Below, piece by piece: positions 22,901-34,460 of a stretch of DNA of 64,000 bases (position 1 is the stretch's first letter; every line of letters starts with the position of its first letter). Location: NCBI RefSeq assembly GCF_949628215.1, contig NC_134282.1, positions 15,294,723 to 15,358,722 of the forward strand. Reading direction: 5' to 3'. Under the pieces are notes generated by a model, which was not told where the DNA came from, did not search any database, and saw nothing but the letters and a program-made list of their open reading frames with translations. Position numbers and translations under genes: made by a program. This DNA is from Phalacrocorax aristotelis (Eukaryota > Chordata > Aves > Suliformes > Phalacrocoracidae).

Positions 22901-25572
22901 GAATGAGTCTACTGGGGACACTGCTGCCAAGCTTGCAAGGCTAAAAGCAGTTATGAGCAAAAGCGAGCCTGAGGAAATACTTCAGTGCGATCTGAATGGA
23001 AATTGGGGGAGTTCTTCATCCATGTGTTATTGCTCGCAATTTCAGCGTCACAAAAGGAGGCTTTTCTGATTTTAAAATGAAACAAAACATCCTGCTCAAA
23101 AGGGGAGGTATAGGCAACAATAAAGAATTGTATATGGGTGGAAATTTGGCAAGCTGATAGCAATGGGTTAGATCAACAGTTTCGAAACAGGAGTAATGAA
23201 TTAGGGATATTCAGTGAAAAAATATATATGGCCAATACAATTGATCACGACCCAGTGGTGTTTCCTTGAGGTATAAAGAAAATCCCAGCAGTGATGTCGG
23301 CTGGATGTTAGACAAAGACAATAACAATTCAGTGAAAAAAAAAAAAGCTGAAACTACTCAGTAATTTTTATTGTCTTTGTTTGGAAAGTGGACAGAACGA
23401 TGTCCCCATTTTTTATGGGGACATTTTTTAATGGGGGGGTTTTGTCTTTGTCTTTTTGTCTTCCACGTGCAACCGGAGTGAATGAAAATCTCTGGTTAAT
23501 ACCCGCCTTTAAAGCTTGCAGGCAAAAGTTTTTTAAAAAATGCCTGAGAAGATCACCAGTCACCAAACCCTTAGTACTGATTTCTCAGCAAATACTGCAT
23601 CACTGAATTTCCAGAGATTCAGGGGAAGAAACTGTTGAGTCAACGTATAAAAACCAGTAACTGATGTGTCCCAGGTAAGCAGGAACGGAAGCTTGGCTAG
23701 GCTGACACCAACCTTTGGCAAAATCGGTGAGGAGGGCAACAAAGCATGCAGTGAACGCAAAATTAAACTACAATAGTACTAGAGTTAACACGTTAACAGA
23801 AAATAGATTGGTTTACTTTTTTTTTTTTTGAGTAGAAGAAGGCAACCACTCTGATTTGAGCCAGAGCAGCTCAGTATTATGCCTAATCCATGGGTGGCTG
23901 CCAGAAGGGGCAGGTTTGTTTCTCCTTTTCCTCTCATGCTCCTAAATAGTAGTCATGTGTCTGCCTGGTGAATCAGTTCAACTCACTGGTCCAACTGAAA
24001 ATGATGCCTTTTCTTTTCTTTTTATTATTGGCAGAGCTTCCTGATGGATCCCTGTGCTGGGCTGACTTACCTCAGAGCTGGGGGGTCATTGAAGCTGGTG
24101 TGGGAAGCCGAGAGTGCTGCTGGCACAATGGGGTGCTCTGCCAGGTGGATGTAGCCCCTGTTCAGTCACTGCTGGGGTTGCATGTGATGAGATATAACGG
24201 TCAACGGCCGCCTTAATCTGCAACGGAGGAGAACTACTGGAAAAAAAATAGTACTATGTGAAAGTAAATATAGACAGTGTTGTGGTTTACAGACCCCCTA
24301 AATGGTTTACAGCGTTCTTCAAAATCTTTAACTGATGCATCTGAAAACTTAACCCGCCATCCACCTGAGGGTATGTTTAGTGAAGTCACGCAGGTGTCCC
24401 TTCTTGCCTTTACACTATTGATTACCTTTATGTGTTACCTGGAAGCAGTAAAAATAATTCCTGATAATGTGTCTGGAGAGATGCATAAGTCAGTGGGACA
24501 GGGACGGAGTGGGCCGTCAGGCATGCTGCCCTAGCTGGCTCTCTTGGCTGGGCGTTTCTGAGCAATGCAAATTTTATAAAATTAAACACCGGCTTCTAGT
24601 CACTGAGAGCACAGCGCGCACAAGTCCCAGCTGAGCACGCCATGGAGAGCAGTGACACGGGAGAAGGCTGCTGATGAGGAAGATACGGGCAGCTGAGCAC
24701 TGGGCATGTTCCTTGGACACCATTACATTTCCAGATAAGCGTATCATTAGCTGGCAGCAAAGGTATTTCACATAAGTAGAGATGGGTTATTAAAGGCAGG
24801 TTGTATCTGACAGTGGCGTGTGCAAATCCCTTGTCACTCCTGTCAGATTGAGGGGAAGAGGAGCTGACCCTCCTGCTGGTTTTTTTAAACAGGGGGGCCT
24901 GGATTGTGTCCCAGCCCTAGCCTGGGGTCTGTGAGGGAGCCCCTCGGCGGGTGGTGCCTCTGCTGGGACATCCCAGGGTGTGCTGAGGGACGCTCACCTC
25001 TTACAGGGAGGTTTCCATGAGCTGTTCTCCACCCTCCGTCGCCACTGTGTAACATACGGAGTGGTTGTACAAAGTTATATAGTGGCCCGCTCCTGTGGGT
25101 GCTGGGGTTGACTGCCAAGCCCACGATGCATGAACGCCTGTGCTGGATGGGGTCGGTTCCTCCCACAGAGGCTTTAAAGCGCTTGGCCCAGCAGCGGGGT
25201 CCCATGCCTGCAGCGCTGCTCCCCATCCCACGGCGACTGAGGACTGGGGGATCCCAGGACGGTCACTTGAGGAGCTGGCCCCCGGCTCCATGGGGATGTC
25301 TGCCCTGCAGCTTTGAGGGGCAATGTCCAGCTCCCCAGCCCCTGCAGGATGCCCCACAACCAGCACCGTGGCCTGAGGGACCCCCACGAGCCTCCGCTCC
25401 CACGCTGGTGTGAGGCCTTGCAGCCCACTGCCCACTGCCAACCCTGGCCAAGACAAAGACTCCGGCGCTGCCCCATGTCTGGGGGTCTCCGGAGAGCTCC
25501 ACCCCTGCTCCCGGAGGGGAAAGTGCTTCCCTGGGCCCCACTGCCCCACAGCCCCACTGTCCTGCCCCACAG

Positions 25573-25742
25573 AGCTCCCACAGCCATGCCTCCCACAGCC
25601 ATGTCCCCCACAGCCATGGCCCCCCATAGCCATGGCCTCCATAGCTATGTGCCCCCACAGCCGTCTCCCCCATAGCCATGTCCCCACAGCCATGCCCCCT
25701 ACAGCCACGTCCCCCCATGGCCGTGACCCCCCGTAACCATGC
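25573..25742. repeat. Degenerate GC-rich minisatellite upstream of ATP13A3
   Basis: About ten imperfect units of roughly 12-18 bp follow the pattern CCCCCACAGCCATG with substitutions (CATAGCCATG, CACAGCCGTC, TACAGCCACG, CGTAACCATG). The array ends just before the CpG island. Read on the minus strand it makes a repetitive Gly/His/Cys-rich shadow peptide that should not be taken as a protein. Confidence 0.85.
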
Positions 25743-25959
25743 TCCCCCCTCCAAGACCCCCCCTTGCCCCCACCCCCCGTGCGTCTCCCCTGCCCCGCCC
25801 CTGCCCAAACCCCGCCCCCTCCCCGGGCGAGGCCCCGCCCCTCCTCCGGCCCCGCCCAGCCCTGGAGCCGCGGCACCCGCTCTTCCGGCGCGTGACCGGG
25901 GTGGTGTGGGGGTGGCGTCACTTCCGCGCCCCTCCCTGCCCCCGCCCAGCGCGGCCGGC

Positions 25960-26119
25960 GCGTGGAGCCGGTTGGCGGCGGAGCCGGTCGCGCCGCGCAC
26001 GAGGCAGCCGCGGTCGCGCCGCCGGGCTGGCGGGGGGGGGGCGGGGGAGAGCCGGTCCCGCGCCCGCTCGGGTCCCGCGCCCGCCCCGCCGGCATGGGGC
26101 TCGGCTGGGGGCGCCACCG
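25960..26119 (+). other. ATP13A3: ATP13A3 non-coding exon 1 (5' end approximate)
   Basis: The 3' end is set by the strong donor at 26120-26125 (GTGAGT). The 5' limit is a guess within the CpG island. The exon contains one ATG, at 26094, which opens a short upstream ORF. The main start codon is in an exon at 50216. Confidence 0.55.
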
Positions 26120-26123
26120 GTGA
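26094..26123 (+). CDS. Upstream ORF of 9 codons in the ATP13A3 5' leader
   Basis: The ATG at 26094-26096 has G at -3 and G at +4, a strong Kozak context, and encodes MGLGWGRHR then TGA. The stop straddles the donor: CGG ends with the first intron base and TGA follows. If exon 1 is joined to the candidate exon at 27330, which begins GTGACT, the same CGG TGA is recreated, so the uORF has the same length spliced or unspliced. Whether it is within the mRNA depends on the true start site. A role in limiting ATP13A3 translation is inference. Confidence 0.45.
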   Translation: MGLGWGRHR

Positions 26124-27329
26124 GTGGGGCCGCGGGGCGGCGCGGCGCGGCCGGCAGGTGAGGGAGGGCCGCGGACTGTGCCGGGCCGCACCGGGCCGGG
26201 CCTCCATCGGCAGCCGTAGCCCCGCGCCTGGGCTCGGTGGGGCCGCCAGCATCGCCCTGCAGCCGCTCCGGCTGCTCGCAGCGGCCCGGCCCTCCCAGGC
26301 GCGGGGGTCGTGGCGGGGCCTCCGCCCGTCCCCCCCACCCCTGCAATAGCGGCCCCCGGCGCCCTCGCAGCCGGTCCCGCGGCTGGGGCCGCCCGGGGCG
26401 GAGCGGGAGCGGCCGCCCGGGATTCCCCGGCCGCCGGTCTGCCGACACGTGGGGCACCGGCCCGGCGGCCCGCCCGTCCCTTCCCGCCGCCCGGCCGGGT
26501 CTAGCAGCCCCGGGCCCGCTGGGGCACCGCCGGCAGTCGGGCCGGAGTCCCAACCCTGCCCTGCCCGCAGCCCGGCCCTGCTCACCGGGCACGGACCCCC
26601 GAACCCCAGCCGCTTGGGCAGAGCTCGGCGGGGAGCGTCCGTGGCCGCGTCCCGAGGATGAAACTTTCCCGGCAAAGTGCAAGAAAAGGGCTCAGGGCGC
26701 CTCGTCCGTTTTCAGCGGATGAGTGCGGGCGTTACGCCGCCGGCGGCAGGGGCTGCGGGGCGCCCCTCGGCCCGCCGAGCTGGCCATGGCGGTGGCACGC
26801 TGCAGGCGCCTCTGACAGCCGCCGCCTCCCAGGGAGGGGGCCTGCTTGTGCAGGGGCAAGCGACTGCCAGCTGAGAGCTGAAACGGAATTGACAAGGCAG
26901 TTTTAAAACCTGCCTTGGTGCTTAAGGTGATGAGGAAGAATTTGGGTGTCCGCAGTATTTGCTCTAAAAGCCTGCGGCTGCCAGCGGTGCTCCGGCTTGC
27001 CGGCCGGGTCGGTGCGTCCCTGCAGGTGCTGCAGTTGGAGGGACGGGCGACACCGTCTCCCTCCGCTGAGGTAGTGCAGCTTCCAGCAGCGGGAGATTGC
27101 TGACTCTGAGCTGCTCGAACGTGAGCGCCGGCAGTTGTCCGGCCGCGCCAACAGGCTGCTTCCTCTTCATCTGAGCTTGCTGAGAATTTTGTTTCAGTTC
27201 TAGAATTTGTTAACGTGTTTTATTCGCTATATGTGCTGGCATACTGTATGGTGTTTTCTTAGCTAGGGCCGTTAAGATTAAGTTTCATTACACCTATTTG
27301 TTCTTCTGACTGTATTTTTTTTATTGTAG

Positions 27330-27383
27330 GTGACTCAGCCGTTGTGTGTCTGAGATTTGTCCACACACTGACTCTTCAGACAG
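27330..27383 (+). other. ATP13A3: Candidate second 5' UTR exon of ATP13A3
   Basis: A 54-nt segment lies between a strong acceptor (long T tract, then TTGTAG ending 27329) and a GTTAGC donor at 27384. It contains no ATG, which suits a leader exon. It is predicted from splice-site shape alone. Confidence 0.4.
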
Positions 27384-29321
27384 GTTAGCTATGTTTTTCT
27401 GCCATCAGTTCCATCATAACTGAAAATATTGCTACTTTTACCTTTTATTGAAGTAAAGCTGACTTTTGCACCGCACTGTGTTATCTCTTGTATTGATTCT
27501 CTTGAAGTTGTGGAGAAACAGCTTTTTTGGCATCATCTAGATGTACCCTGTGGTGTAAGTCAGGCCCTCACAGACATAGTGTCCGCGTCGCAGTGTCACC
27601 GGTGACAGCGGTAGATGTGGGCTGCATGTACCCTGAGGAGACATTTGGGTGGGTAGCGTGACAGTAAGGGCCACCTGCTGCTAGTTTTGAAAGCTGCTTT
27701 TTCTTGCTGGCTAGTTACAAATGTAACTTTACATAAAGTTTAAAGATGGTGTACTGTGTAGCCTTTGAACTGAATAATTGGCTTAGAAATCTGTTGGTGC
27801 TGACTTAACTCTCCTGACTAATACGAAGTGTATTGTTAAGATGGCTTGGGGAAATAAAGATGTGTATTGTTGGTGCAGTCACCTGTGAGGAAGAACGCTG
27901 GTTTCTGGCAGCATGCAATGTTCCAGCGTGAGCGCCTAGGTCAGCTAGGAAAAACTGATGTGCTCCAAAGCATTCAGCTTTTGAAGTGCTTCTGAAAATG
28001 GGTGAGAGGGGTGATCTTGCTAACTTTGGTTTTGGCCAAAGCTGACTGTCCATGCTGCAAGGAGGAGAAAGCAGTGAAAGGGATCTGAGCGATTCTGCAG
28101 GCTCTGTCTCCAGCATTGCTGCTGGACAGCAGCTGCCGCCTTGCTGAATGCCTCCCAGGAGCAGCGGTGCTGCTCTGCGTGCCCCGCTTAGTGTCTCCCA
28201 GTGGTGCTCTCTGGACTTCGAGCTCATTATGCTCCCACCCTTTAATTTTTTTGTTAGTTGTCTTCTAGAGTCAAGTGTCTCTTCCTGTATTTCTTTTTCA
28301 TTCATCCCTTTCTCCTCTAGGGAGGGCTTGATGCCTTGGGTGGGCGCTAATTCATCCCTAAGCTGAGGAGTGAGGGCGGAAGTGTCCGAGCTGCTGGTCG
28401 GGCAGTGCACGGTGCCTGGTGGGGGAGGGTGGGGGCTGCCTAGCGGAGTGGGAAGTTGCATCATGATGGCTCAATCATGAGTACGATTGAGAAACTTTGT
28501 GATTCAGTCCTCGTCTGCTAGCGTGCCATGTGACAGGCATGGTGCATGAGACAAGCGGTTTTGCTGTGGTCCTAATAAATTATTTTAAAAAAGAAATAAA
28601 AAAGTCTGTATTGACATGGAGCCCTCAGGTGAATTTTTCTCATTTGCCTCGAGGATGTAGTATCCTCACTGTCTTCTGTGTGGCATATAAAACAGTCAAC
28701 AAGACACAGATTTTCAGTGGTATAGACAGAAATTCCATTTATTCTGTGGGAGTAAAATTATCGTTTTATTGTTACAGCCAGGTCCAAGTGGGTTGCCCAG
28801 GTCATAGAGGGAATCTGTACTAGAACTGGGGGCTGATGTGGAAAGGCCAGGTTTTCATGAAGCATCTTGACCATTGCACTGCTGTTCCTTTTTCTAGCAA
28901 TCTTCAGATGCTGTTTGTTTTATTCCTGTAAAATACCAACAGTGGATTACTTTGACTTAGCTTGTCCAAGGTCTGTTGTAGGAATTATTACTTCTGGTGT
29001 CAAGAATGCCTGAGTTGAGTGGTACACTTAAGCATCTTTAAGAGCAGGCCAGGCAGAACTGTTCTAACACTGTCCTTGTTAAATGCCTGTCTGGTATGAA
29101 CTTGATGGTAGCTGCCATGGAGGCAAGAGGTTTCATTCCTTTAGTGTCCTTTAGTTAATTCTTCTAAAATTCTGAGTTTTGGAAATTAGAAAAAAGGGCT
29201 CCCTTAGATTTCATCTTCTCACTGCCCAAACAGTATCAGGGTAATGTGAAAATGTATGCTTCTGCAGTGTACATTAAGCCATTCAAAAGATGAGTCTCAA
29301 AGGCTTGCGTTGGAGAACTGA

Positions 29322-29335
29322 GTGTGTGTGTGTGT
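29322..29335. repeat. (GT)7 microsatellite
   Basis: Seven consecutive GT dinucleotides in the ATP13A3 5' UTR intron. Confidence 0.9.
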
Positions 29336-30639
29336 AAGTGTCTGCTTTTTTGGGCGGGGATTACTGGTCTCCACAGCATGGAGTCTAGTATGGCCAAGCC
29401 TGCATTGGATCTATAGGCATGGTGTTGTGCAAATTAGTAGTCTTTTTGTTCTTCCAGTGGCGCAAAAAACCCGACATTCTGACTAGTGCTTGGGTCTGAT
29501 TATGTTTAGCATGGTAGAGTTTGTACAAAACAAATCCTAGGTCAAAAATCCTAATTTCCCAATTAGACATTTAAAAAAAATTTTTAAATAACGGTAATGC
29601 TAAAGGGTTTCCCTTTCACCACTACACAATGAGCTAAAAATAGTTTTCATTCATAAAAAAGCTACTTCCTTTGTTAAATAATCTGCTTAGCAGAGAACAA
29701 AAGTTCAGTTTGTAGTAAACTGTAGTTGTATTATAGCTTCAAGTCTGACACCTTTATTCCTGATTGGAATAAGACCGTAAACTTTAATCTTTGGTAGCTG
29801 AAAGGCAGGCTTAAAAAAAAGACGGGTGATATGCAGTTACACTTCAGGAGTTATGGGTGCGGTCCACACAAAAATCTGAAGTGCTGTATGTTGCTGCTCC
29901 TTTTCTAAAACACGTGACTTCAGCACCATCTGGATGGAGCGCTGTGCGTGGATTGGGATTGGGAAGGGGATCTCTGTGGCCGTGGAGTCTAGCTGCTTGC
30001 TCTGAAGTGATGCAGGTCCACTTCCAGGTACTGGAAATGGTAGCAAGTGGAGAATGTATGTATCTCCAGAAGGTGTAGAACATTTAAAGTGCTCGGTGCC
30101 TGTTTTCTTGTCCTGTCTAACGTAGTGTCATGCAAGTGCTTAATCTTATTAATACTTGTGATAAGGTGGTATTGTACACTAGAGCGTATTTCCCTTAGAT
30201 GTTCTTGTGTCAGCTGGCCCCGATTAGCTTCACTGTGTGATTCTCAAAACAGCTCAAAAAATGCAAAAATATTATCTAGAAATAATCAGAAGTACTAGAA
30301 GGTTGGCAAAAGATGAGTCTTCAGAGAGTTATACTGGAAGTGAGCTCAGAAACAGTTCACTTCTCATTTTTTTCCATCAGCTGAGATTAATAGGCAAACA
30401 TTCTGTTTTCAAGTGCTTGGAAGATAACTATGAGAGTAACAGCATGAACTGATTTGTGGGAAGACTAATTGCATCCAAAGTCTAATGCTGTTTTACTGCA
30501 GAGCAGAAGGCTTTGTGGCTATGGCAGAAGCAGGGGGGGTCTTGTCTCCTGATTGATCGATTTATTTGTTTAGTAAGGTTTTCCACATTTTAATGGCGTC
30601 GTAAGTAAATGGAAACATGATCTGGGGGAAGTAGTCTAG

Positions 30640-31530
30640 GAAACATACAAAACTGGGTAGATGATCCTATTCAGAGAACAGTAATTATTGATTTAGAGTT
30701 GAAATGAGAGGTTATGTTGAAGGGTTCTGTCCTGGGTGTGGTTGCCTTTAATGGAAGTGTCAGTCAACTGGCTGATTAAATGTGCTTATTAAATTCTCAG
30801 GGACTGTGTGTTAGAGGACATGATGAGAGATCAAAATAACCTGAAAAATAGGATGAAATTCAATAGGGACAAAGGCAGAGTGCTGCACTTAGGGAGGAAT
30901 TGTCAGCTGTGCAAATGCAGGGTGAGGAATAACGGGTTAGGTACTAGAAAAAGGACCTGGGGGTGTACTGGATCACAAGTTGAACATGAGTCAGCGTCAT
31001 GCTATTTGCAGAAAAGGCAAATATCTTACTGGGATGGTTAAACGGGAGAATTGTCTGAGAGATGTAAAGTTTAAATCTGTTGGCTTTATTTGCTGTTGGT
31101 ATACTCTGCAGTGCACAGACAGCATCTGTTTTGGGTGCCAGAATTCAAAGAGTTCAGAGGAGAGAAATGTAAATGATCAGAGTCCAAGGACAAAACTTTA
31201 TAAAGTTGGAAGAAAATCTGAGTTATTTTGGCAAGAGGTGAGGAGGTTAAGGGCAATGTAAGATATTTTAAGTGTTTAAGATCTGTAAAAAGGAAATGCT
31301 ATTTTCAATGACTGTGATGGGCAGTTGAAATGGGATTAAAGTTTCATCAAGGAAAACACCAAATAAACTTTTAACTTTCTCACAGCAAAAATGGTACTTT
31401 AAGAAGTCTTTTATTGGTGGCCATTAAGAGCAAGTTCATGTGTTGAGAAAGACAAGTATAGTTGTGTTAGGTTGTGGAATAGACTAAACTCTCTGATGTC
31501 CCTTTCATCTCATTTTATAGGATTCTGGTG
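30640..31530 (+). mobile_element. Old CR1-type LINE fragment (C-terminal RT region to 3' end)
   Basis: From about 30790 the translation shows the LINE sequence MKFNRDKGRVLHLGRN, then DLGVY- and DHKLNMSQ-like positions. These are recognisable CR1 ORF2 features downstream of the RT catalytic motif, but broken by several stops and indels. At 31430-31530 the sequence ends in the typical CR1 terminus (loss of coding similarity, then a segment like CATTTTATAGGATTCTGG). It is far more diverged than the element at 34461. The 5' limit is approximate. It is sense-oriented relative to ATP13A3. Confidence 0.7.
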
Positions 31531-34308
31531 TTAGCCTGTCAAGTTTAGGCAAATGAGGGGGAAATACACAGGATTCTCTTTGTCCATCGCTTGGGCATAT
31601 CACGTGGGTTTGGACCTTGCACAGGTTCATATGGCTAGATCGTGGTGCTTATATCAGTTTGGAAACATACGGTGTTCTGGATGTTACTCTTTTTGGGATG
31701 CTGTCTCTTGCAAATGGAGCTAATTTTCTTGTGCTGTTGGGATGTTCTAAACCTGTGGTAGAGGTACTACAGGATGGCAAGGTGTGGGTGTGTGTGACTT
31801 CAGCGTAGCAGAGCATTGGGGAACTTTCAATAATTTTAGTAGTCTCAGTAGCTTCAGATTACTACTTTAGACTTTAGATGGTAATCCTAATGCTTCTGAT
31901 CCATACTTAGAAAGGTCCAATTTTGGCTTTGAAGGTCTCTTTGAAGGACACGTACTTTGGGATATTTACCAGTACAGGCAGCCTAAGTGAGGATGGATGG
32001 ATTTCAAAGTGGGAAGTCCAACTGCAAGTCTAGCCATGCTATTTTACTTATTATTTTCATGCACTCTTAAAATTGCTTTTGACTGCAGTAGACTACATGA
32101 CAAAATAAAGGATCCAACTATTACTTCTATTTCAGTGATTTGTAAGATTACTGGGATGTGTGGAAACATTTAAATGAATCCTGTGCATTTTGCTGTCATA
32201 CCATGTCTCCAAATCAATGAAGAAATATACAGTTTCCTTTGTGAAATCTGGCCTTAAGATCTGCCACAATGTTTAATGTCAGCAATAGCAAGAGCTTATC
32301 TTCTGGAGGATGTTTAATGCAGTAGGAGATAGTAGGAGCTGAAATTTCAGTGATGTAGATCAGGGTTGGCTTCCGATGTGGTAATTGTAGGGTATGTTGG
32401 CAGTTAGGTTGAGTTACCTGCTTGACTTTACCTTCACCCTGTAGTAGGATTTATTTAACTGTATAACTTTTGGGTACAGATAAATTTCCTGAAAAACCTT
32501 ATTGTTGAATTGCTAGAGAATTCTTTCTCTGAGCAGAAGGAAGACAGAGGAACTGTTTTTATCTTAGAGGAGTGGAGGAATCTTAACATATCTGCCATTG
32601 TCACTAAGTTGTGAAGGCTTGATCCAAAGCCCAGTGAATTCAAAGGGTTGTTCCATTGGCTTGAGCAGTCTTTGGCTGAGGGTGCTGCTGTCTAAAACTG
32701 GTTCTTCTGTCACTATAACAGTACTCCAGATCTGACAAGCCAACAAAAAGTTGCTTTCAGACCAACTGGTAATTCAAACAGGAACATAAAAGGGCTGTCA
32801 AATGTGCAGTCTTGCAGAGTGCATTCTTTGGATTAACCCTACCTTCAGCTGGTCCATTTGCCAAGGACCAGAAAAAAATTTAGTGTTTCAAGAGAGGGTC
32901 TTGATATTACTTTCCTGCAGCATAGCTGTGTTTTATTACTAGAGTCAATCACTGAGCCTTAATACTGGCAATATTGAAGACCTGTGGTGCGAAAAGAAGT
33001 AATGGTTTTGACTCCATTTTGGACAGCCAGGCTTTAAATGCCAGCAGTGTATGGATGAAACACAGCTGCTGCCTATTTGTTGTACAGTTGTACTGCTGTG
33101 ACAGTTTTCTAGGGCTTGGGTGAGATCAACCCATGGTGAAGAGCATGCGTCTGGAGCAGAGGCAGATGTAATGTGTCTGAGTGAACAGAAGCACTTGGAA
33201 AACCCCTCTTGTGCAGTCTCTGTTGGTTGAATGCATACTTGGGCTCCTGACTTCCAAAGCTTCATTAGTTCATCTACAAATCTTATTTTTATTTGAAATA
33301 CAAATTGCATTTTCTTATGACTGTGTCTGTTCCAGCAGAAATAGCTTTATTAGAGTAATAAACAGGCAAAAATTTAGGAACACACATAATGCTTCACCAC
33401 AGAAATTGTATGCCTTTTGTACGGGGAGAGTACAATGAAAAATAACTCACGATCTTGTTAGCTTGACAGAGTGCTTATTCTATATAGCAAGCAAGCGTAG
33501 GTATCCCTGTAGTGCCCTTCCCTGGGCCACCCTTTCCTTTATCCAGCAACATCCCTTCCCCAGAGAGACAGCTTTTGTCAGTAGCAAGACTGCTGGCATT
33601 AATTGCTTTCTGAGCATACATTATGAAGGATTTTTGTGCCTCAAGCTGGTAGTGGACTGCTAGTAGCATTTGTAACACCAGTTCTTGGCCTGTGGTCATT
33701 TCAGTAGTGATTATCTGGTGCGTTAAATTGCTGCTGTCTCTTTGCTAGAGATTGCTGGTCCACTGAACGCCAGTGGTAGAATGGATCATAGGAATGTCTT
33801 GTGCAGATTTCAGTGCAAAATGTTTTGAATTTGCATAGTCTGCATCTTGCACGTGGAACAAACAGATTGCCTCAGTTTCTTCTGATTGCTGTTACCCTCT
33901 GATGGTGTGAATGTCTGGGAAGCAACGGTATATTAAATGCCACGATTGCCTGTCCAGCTGAAGGCAGGCAACGCTTGTTATATGTAACATTGGTGGATGT
34001 GGTAGGAGAACTATAGTCAGACAGTAGTTGTGCTGGTTGATTAGCCACTGTCAACAGAAGCTGTATCAGGTTGAGAGTGTTTTAGTGTGCATCCTGAGAA
34101 AATGCTTTCCATTGACTTACTGCTAAATTGGAAGTAGTTCACCTTTTGTAAAGCTCATTTTCCTTGCAGACTGTAATTTTTGACATTGTGAGCATCGAGT
34201 TATACCTAGGCAGTTGAGTTTGTGAAGATCATGGGGCAGTATTTTGTGGTGAGTCACCTGCTCGGTGTTCACTGTCTCCTGACATCTTATCTTTGCTAGA
34301 TTCCTGAA

Positions 34309-34322
34309 GTGTGTGTGTGTGT
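34309..34322. repeat. (GT)7 microsatellite
   Basis: Seven GT dinucleotides about 140 bp beyond the 3' end of the long CR1 element. Confidence 0.9.
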
Positions 34323-34460
34323 TATATCTATGCTTTCCTCCATCAGGAAACATCCTCATTCCTTAGATGCTAATTTTGATTTTAGCTAAGTTAGTATTTC
34401 TTAATTTTGAGAGTGTGGCAGTGTATCTATTAAATACAGCTATGAAAATAGGCTTAATAC

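Larger units (their letters stand above)
10390..25560. other. TMEM44-ATP13A3 intergenic region, no supported gene
   Basis: About 15 kb with mixed composition: GC-rich to roughly 18 kb, more AT-rich from 18.5 to 24.8 kb. I found no exon chain, no tRNA or rRNA, and no CR1 of useful length. Small points: a run of ten G's at 19948-19957, a TATAAAA-like string near 18836, and an A-rich tract at about 23335-23347. One 254-codon open frame on the minus strand (15043-15807) has no recognised homology. Regulatory elements or lncRNA exons could be present, but I cannot see them without a cross-species alignment. Confidence 0.6.
25760..27130 (+). promoter_or_regulatory. ATP13A3: CpG-island promoter of ATP13A3
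   Basis: This is the densest CpG region in the window, with long C/G tracts and CCGCCC or GGGCGG boxes and no TATA box. A GC-rich exon ending in a perfect donor lies inside it (CACCG then GTGAGT, 26115-26125). It lies upstream of the ATP13A3 coding exons, on the same strand, with no other gene between. The exact transcription start cannot be fixed from sequence. Such islands are often bidirectional, and a minus-strand donor-like site (AG then GTGAGC) occurs near 24991-24998, so a divergent non-coding transcript is possible but unsupported. Confidence 0.8.

Noticed and set aside
25001..26675. Long minus-strand open frames (445 and 470 codons) across the CpG island
   Set aside because: They overlap in different frames, are dominated by Gly, Arg, Pro and Ala, and include the minisatellite read as a Gly/His/Cys repeat. 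High GC suppresses stop codons, and no domain or conserved motif is visible.
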